From contig JANQRQ010000038.1 of assembly GCA_028284485.1 (NCBI GenBank), positions 1 through 37,553 of the forward strand: 37,553 nucleotides of DNA, in the 5' to 3' direction. A program made the translations under genes and the position numbers. The stretch is from Planctomycetaceae bacterium (lineage in GTDB: Bacteria > Planctomycetota > Planctomycetia > Planctomycetales > Planctomycetaceae). The notes below the pieces were generated by a model that worked only from the letters and a program-made list of their open reading frames with translations, was not told the origin of the DNA and did not search any database. Below, piece after piece: positions 34,306 through 37,553 of the stretch (its first letter is position 1; every line of letters begins with the position of its first letter).

Positions 34306-35592
34306 CTACACACCCAGTTGGACAAGTTCCGCGGGTGGAGTCTGTTCGATCACCTTCAGATCGAATTTCTCTTGAAGAATCTTGAACACATTCGGCGAAA
34401 CGAATGCTGGCGGAACGGGCCCGACGCGGATTCCCTTCACGTCCAATGCCAAAAGGCTCAGCAGGACTGCGACTGCTTTTTGTTCAAACCACGACAGGAC
34501 GATCTCCAGGGGCAGGTCGTTAACGCCGCAGTCAAATGCCTTCGACAAAGCCAGCGCGACCTGCACGGCTCCGAAGGCGTCGTTGCATTGCCCCATGTCG
34601 AGGAATCGAGGCAGCCCAGCGACAGTTCCATAGTCGTGGTTGCGGATACGATACTTGCCGCACCCCAGGGTCAGAATGATTGATTCGTCTGGTGACGATT
34701 CGGCCAGCTGCGTGTAGTAATTGCGCCCCGCTTCGGCGCCGTCGCATCCGCCAATCAGGTAGAAGCGCTTTACGTCGCCCGACTTGACGGCTTCAACAAT
34801 TTTGTCGGCGACACCCAGAATGGCACTGTGATGGAATCCAATCGTCGATTCTCGAACTTTATTCTCAGGGAGCGGAGGGCACTCCAATGCTTTTGCAATG
34901 ACCTGAGAGAAGTCGTTATCTGTGAGCCGAGTCCCTCCGGGAACGGCGGTCACGCGATTTGTAAACAAGCGGTCGGCGTACGTGTCGGGCGGAATCAATA
35001 CACAGTTTGTTGTTCCGAGAATCGGCCCGGAAAACATGGGGAATTCCCATAGCTGGTTCTGCCACGGTCCGCCGTAGTGTCCGGCCAAATGTGAATGCTT
35101 GCGTAGTTCGGGGTAACTATGCGCAGGGAGCATCTCGCCGTGAGTGTAGACATTGATCCCCTGCCCCGCCGATTGGTCAAGCAGGTCTGACAGATCGAGC
35201 AGATCATGCCCAGTGACAAGAATTCCCGGGCCCTCTTTGGTTCCTTCATACACGGTCGTCGGTTCGGGCTTGCCGAAGCGCTCTGTGTGGCCCTCGTCGA
35301 GCATTTCCATGACACGAATGTTCTTACGGCCGCATTCGAGCACCAGCTCGAACAGGCTTTCCAAATCGAAATTGACGTTGGTAACCGTTGCGAACAGGGC
35401 TTCTTCCACGAAACCATCAACCTCTTCGTCGACTTTTCCGAGACGGCGAGCATGATGAGCGTAGGCGCACATTCCTTTCACGCCGTATAGCAAGATTTCC
35501 TGCAGCGACTGCATGTCGGGATCCTTGCCGCAAACTCCGATATCGGTGCAGCCAGTGCCATTTTGTGTTTGCTCGCATTGATTACAGAACAT
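34306..35592 (-). CDS. hcp: Hybrid cluster protein, short (class III-like) form
   Basis: A 428-residue protein, about 120 residues shorter than E. coli Hcp. ATG 35592 has AAGGA upstream. The N-terminal cluster ligands are C3, C6, C15 and C21. The hybrid cluster ligands fit H129, E153, C197, C283 (GGCDGAE, persulfido position), C311, C336 and E370, with K372 nearby. All are present. Hcp acts as NO reductase or hydroxylamine reductase and is linked to nitrosylation. The missing length corresponds to the second part of the N-terminal helical domain. Its neighbour is a protoglobin. Confidence 0.92.
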   Translation of the reverse strand: MFCNQCEQTQNGTGCTDIGVCGKDPDMQSLQEILLYGVKGMCAYAHHARRLGKVDEEVDGFVEEALFATVTNVNFDLESLFELVLECGRKNIRVMEMLDEGHTERFGKPEPTTVYEGTKEGPGILVTGHDLLDLSDLLDQSAGQGINVYTHGEMLPAHSYPELRKHSHLAGHYGGPWQNQLWEFPMFSGPILGTTNCVLIPPDTYADRLFTNRVTAVPGGTRLTDNDFSQVIAKALECPPLPENKVRESTIGFHHSAILGVADKIVEAVKSGDVKRFYLIGGCDGAEAGRNYYTQLAESSPDESIILTLGCGKYRIRNHDYGTVAGLPRFLDMGQCNDAFGAVQVALALSKAFDCGVNDLPLEIVLSWFEQKAVAVLLSLLALDVKGIRVGPVPPAFVSPNVFKILQEKFDLKVIEQTPPAELVQLGV

Positions 35593-35670
35593 TGAGAATT
35601 CCTTGATTGTGAAAGTAAAAATGTCGTCAAGTTAGGTTTGTGAAAGAATCTATCTGTACGGATTGGTTTG

Positions 35671-35684
35671 ATTTCTCGAGAAAT
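35671..35684. promoter_or_regulatory. 14-bp palindrome upstream of hcp
   Basis: ATTTCTCGAGAAAT, a perfect inverted repeat, lies 79 bp before the hcp start and 64 bp past the actF stop. It may be an operator for hcp; it does not match the FNR half-site TTGAT. Confidence 0.35.
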
Positions 35685-35748
35685 TTGCCCTTTGTTTCTG
35701 TATTAAGTCGATTCTTGTAATGGGACAGTAACAAAAGTGTCAATTCGG

Positions 35749-36909
35749 TCACGCGTGGTACGAAAGACTTTCGGCAAGATACGGATCGTTTTGTGGTACT
35801 GGCTGCGCTGCCGAAAACGCACGTAGGAAACTCAAGCCAGCCAGACCGCAAAGGCAGACGATAGCCGCAACTTCGGGGATTCCGAATGGCGGGCTGCCTT
35901 CGAGAACGGGGGGGAAGATCATGACATAGAGGTCGACCCAGCGACCAATCAACACGACGACCGCGATTTTTAACATCACCCCGTCGTTCCGCTTGTTGGC
36001 GCGCGGAAGTAAGACGAAGAACGGGACGATCCAGTTCAGCACCAAGCTGCCGATGACGACCGGTGCCCAAGGGCCATGTGTTCGGTGAATGAAGTACGAT
36101 GTCTCTTCGGGAATGTTGGAATACCAAATCAACATGTATTGGCTGAACCAGATGTACATCCAGAAGCAGCTAAACCCGATCAGCAGCTTGCCGAGATCGT
36201 GCAGGTGATCGTCTCGAAAATGACCTTCCAAAAGCCCATGTTTTCGTAACGCGACCGCTACGATAATCATCGACGCCAAAGTGGCCATAATCAATCCAGA
36301 AAACTGATAGACGCCCCACATCGTGCTGAACCACATTGGCTCGAGGGCCATAATCCAATCGATTCCGGCCAACGAAATCGTGATCGCGAAGACGGCTAGG
36401 AATGTTGCGCAAAGAGCCGTGCTAATCCTTTGGGGATCGCGACCATCATCCTGGCGTCGGGCATCCTGGACAATCCACTTGGAGAAACCGATCCACAGCA
36501 AGATGTACACAACGGCACGGATTGCTAGAAATGTCGGAGTAAGCCAGAGTTCTTTGAACCAAAACGTTCCTGCGTCGCCCTCTCCATGATGATGCCAGCC
36601 GTATTGTGGCAGGCGGATCGCCAGCGACAACAAGAGCAATATCCCGGCAAATGGCAATACGGCCGTCATAGCTTCTGGAACGCGACGGAACGCGACGTTC
36701 CACCCGGCCCCACAAACCGTCGTTAGGGCGATAAACAACGTGCCACCAAGGCCGATGGTGACGAGGTAGTACGACACGAGAAACAAATTAGCCCATGCTC
36801 GATGTGGAGAAACTAATGAGCTTGCGGCAAGCACAACACCTGCGATACCTGTCGCGACAACAAGCCGCCGACCAAGTTGTGAGGATGGGCCTGCCGGGAT
36901 GAGGTTCAT
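35749..36909 (-). CDS. actF: Alternative complex III subunit ActF
   Basis: A 386-residue protein with about 10 membrane helices. Recognisable segments include AWANLFLVSYYLVTIGLGGTLF, WFKELWLTPTF, ISLAGIDWIMALEPMWFSTMWGVYQF and MYIWFSQYMLIWYSNIPEE, which are typical of the quinone-pool side subunits (ActC/ActF) of the alternative complex III, a quinol:cytochrome c (or oxidase) oxidoreductase. Here it acts with the preceding cytochrome c subunit. Its start ATG overlaps the actE stop (ATGA), so the two are translationally coupled. It is the last actE-to-F gene seen and the following gene is hcp. Confidence 0.92.
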   Translation of the reverse strand: MNLIPAGPSSQLGRRLVVATGIAGVVLAASSLVSPHRAWANLFLVSYYLVTIGLGGTLFIALTTVCGAGWNVAFRRVPEAMTAVLPFAGILLLLSLAIRLPQYGWHHHGEGDAGTFWFKELWLTPTFLAIRAVVYILLWIGFSKWIVQDARRQDDGRDPQRISTALCATFLAVFAITISLAGIDWIMALEPMWFSTMWGVYQFSGLIMATLASMIIVAVALRKHGLLEGHFRDDHLHDLGKLLIGFSCFWMYIWFSQYMLIWYSNIPEETSYFIHRTHGPWAPVVIGSLVLNWIVPFFVLLPRANKRNDGVMLKIAVVVLIGRWVDLYVMIFPPVLEGSPPFGIPEVAAIVCLCGLAGLSFLRAFSAAQPVPQNDPYLAESLSYHA

Positions 36910-37553
36910 TGTTCGGTGCCCCCCGTATCAGCCGACCCATTCGAAGTGCGTGAATTAGTTTCGCCTGCCGTCGGATCAATACTTGACAGTTTCTCGGCCG
37001 CACTTTGTTGCATATCGCGAACGTAGTTGACGACATCCCAGCGGCGATCGCGTGACAGTTGGGCGTCCATCGGTGCCATGCTCCCCTGCCCGTAGGTCAA
37101 GATGTGAAAGAGCTGGCCATCTTTCATCTGAACCGACTTTCCGGTCGTTAATGGCGGCGGAGGCGGGAAGCCGCGCTTGGCAACCGGACCATCCCCTGCA
37201 CCGGTTGGCCCATGGCACGAAATGCAAAAGACGCGATAGACTTCGCCTCCGCGATCGACGGACTCTCGCAAGATTTGCGCGGGATCGACCTCTTGCTTTT
37301 CGCCGAGTGTCGCGGAGCCCGGCTCGTTGTCGGGGGCAGCCTCGGTGACCGAGTCTTCCGCTGGTTCGTTTGGTGGGGCCGTCGTAACGGCACGGGCCAT
37401 GGCGGAAGTGATGGGGTTTTGTAGTTCCTCTCCAGCTCGTACAGCATCTTCCTTAGTCGCAGCATAATGTAATGGCATTTCACCCCTAGCGATCGTGCCG
37501 GCAACAGGGGCCTGCAACGTGCGGCGATTCGGAAAGTTCGGATTCGCTTCATA
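36906..37553 (-). CDS. actE: Alternative complex III cytochrome c subunit ActE, 5' end outside window
   Basis: The frame is open to base 37553, giving 215 residues. It starts in YEANPNFPNRRT and LQAPVAGTIARG, a typical ActE N-terminal piece after the leader. A Pro/Glu-rich linker (about 50-90) follows, and then the mono-heme c domain with CISCH (110-114) and the Met ligand candidates in GSMAPM. The last ~40 residues are Ser/Thr/Gly-rich. It carries electrons inside the complex. The signal peptide is beyond the window edge. The stop overlaps the actF start. Confidence 0.9.
   Translation of the reverse strand, partial: YEANPNFPNRRTLQAPVAGTIARGEMPLHYAATKEDAVRAGEELQNPITSAMARAVTTAPPNEPAEDSVTEAAPDNEPGSATLGEKQEVDPAQILRESVDRGGEVYRVFCISCHGPTGAGDGPVAKRGFPPPPPLTTGKSVQMKDGQLFHILTYGQGSMAPMDAQLSRDRRWDVVNYVRDMQQSAAEKLSSIDPTAGETNSRTSNGSADTGGTEQ

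Overview
The window looks like a chromosomal segment of a planctomycete (Planctomycetota). The clues are four type I sulfatases in one stretch, a CehA/McbA-type PHP metallohydrolase, an alternative complex III operon end (ActE-ActF), a Minf_1886-family protein, a lone type II pseudopilin and an interspersed hairpin repeat. This is inferred from gene content only; no rRNA or other taxonomic marker is present.

Layout. (1) 1-11.4 kb is a catabolic/surface region: the 3' part of a sulfatase, two tandem PepSY-type membrane proteins, a secreted metallophosphoesterase, a sulfatase without signal peptide, a secreted serine beta-lactamase-fold hydrolase, a DmpA-type aminopeptidase, an exported sulfatase and a secreted PHP hydrolase. 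(2) 11.5-17.4 kb holds a ThiF-type E1-like enzyme, a pseudopilin, a GT-C-like membrane protein, a short adenylate-kinase-like enzyme and an SDR epimerase. (3) 17.7-20.8 kb holds two tandem HDOD paralogues and a membrane protein with a possible PH-like tail. (4) 20.9-27.1 kb is a housekeeping block: smpB (minus strand), then lipB-like, lipA and a lipoyl-like protein with overlapping reading frames, followed by holB, ricT (PSP1), a Minf_1886 protein and a small membrane protein. (5) 27.2-31 kb holds an enolase-superfamily enzyme, a sulfatase without signal peptide, a 168-bp direct duplication with hairpin elements, and a small monooxygenase. (6) 31.5-33.4 kb holds a tRNA with anticodon CAT and its promoter, a stand-alone EF-G domain-IV-like protein, and a two-gene operon of a SmtB-type regulator and a very His-rich protein. 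(7) 33.5-37.5 kb holds a protoglobin, a short hybrid-cluster protein (Hcp) and the actE-actF end of an alternative complex III operon, all on the minus strand.

How genes work together. The lip block should make lipoyl groups, yet its LipB-like protein lacks the usual catalytic Lys and Cys, and the adjoining lipoyl-fold protein lacks the modifiable Lys. The regulator has the complete SmtB alpha-5 zinc motif and two near-palindromes at its promoter; the next gene encodes a protein with 25 His in 115 residues, which suggests a zinc-responsive buffering operon. Protoglobin plus Hcp suggests handling of NO, hydroxylamine or oxygen next to the respiratory complex. The most unusual items are the altered LipB/lipoyl-like pair, the zinc/His-rich operon, the EF-G domain-IV-like protein and the duplicated gene tail between hairpin elements.
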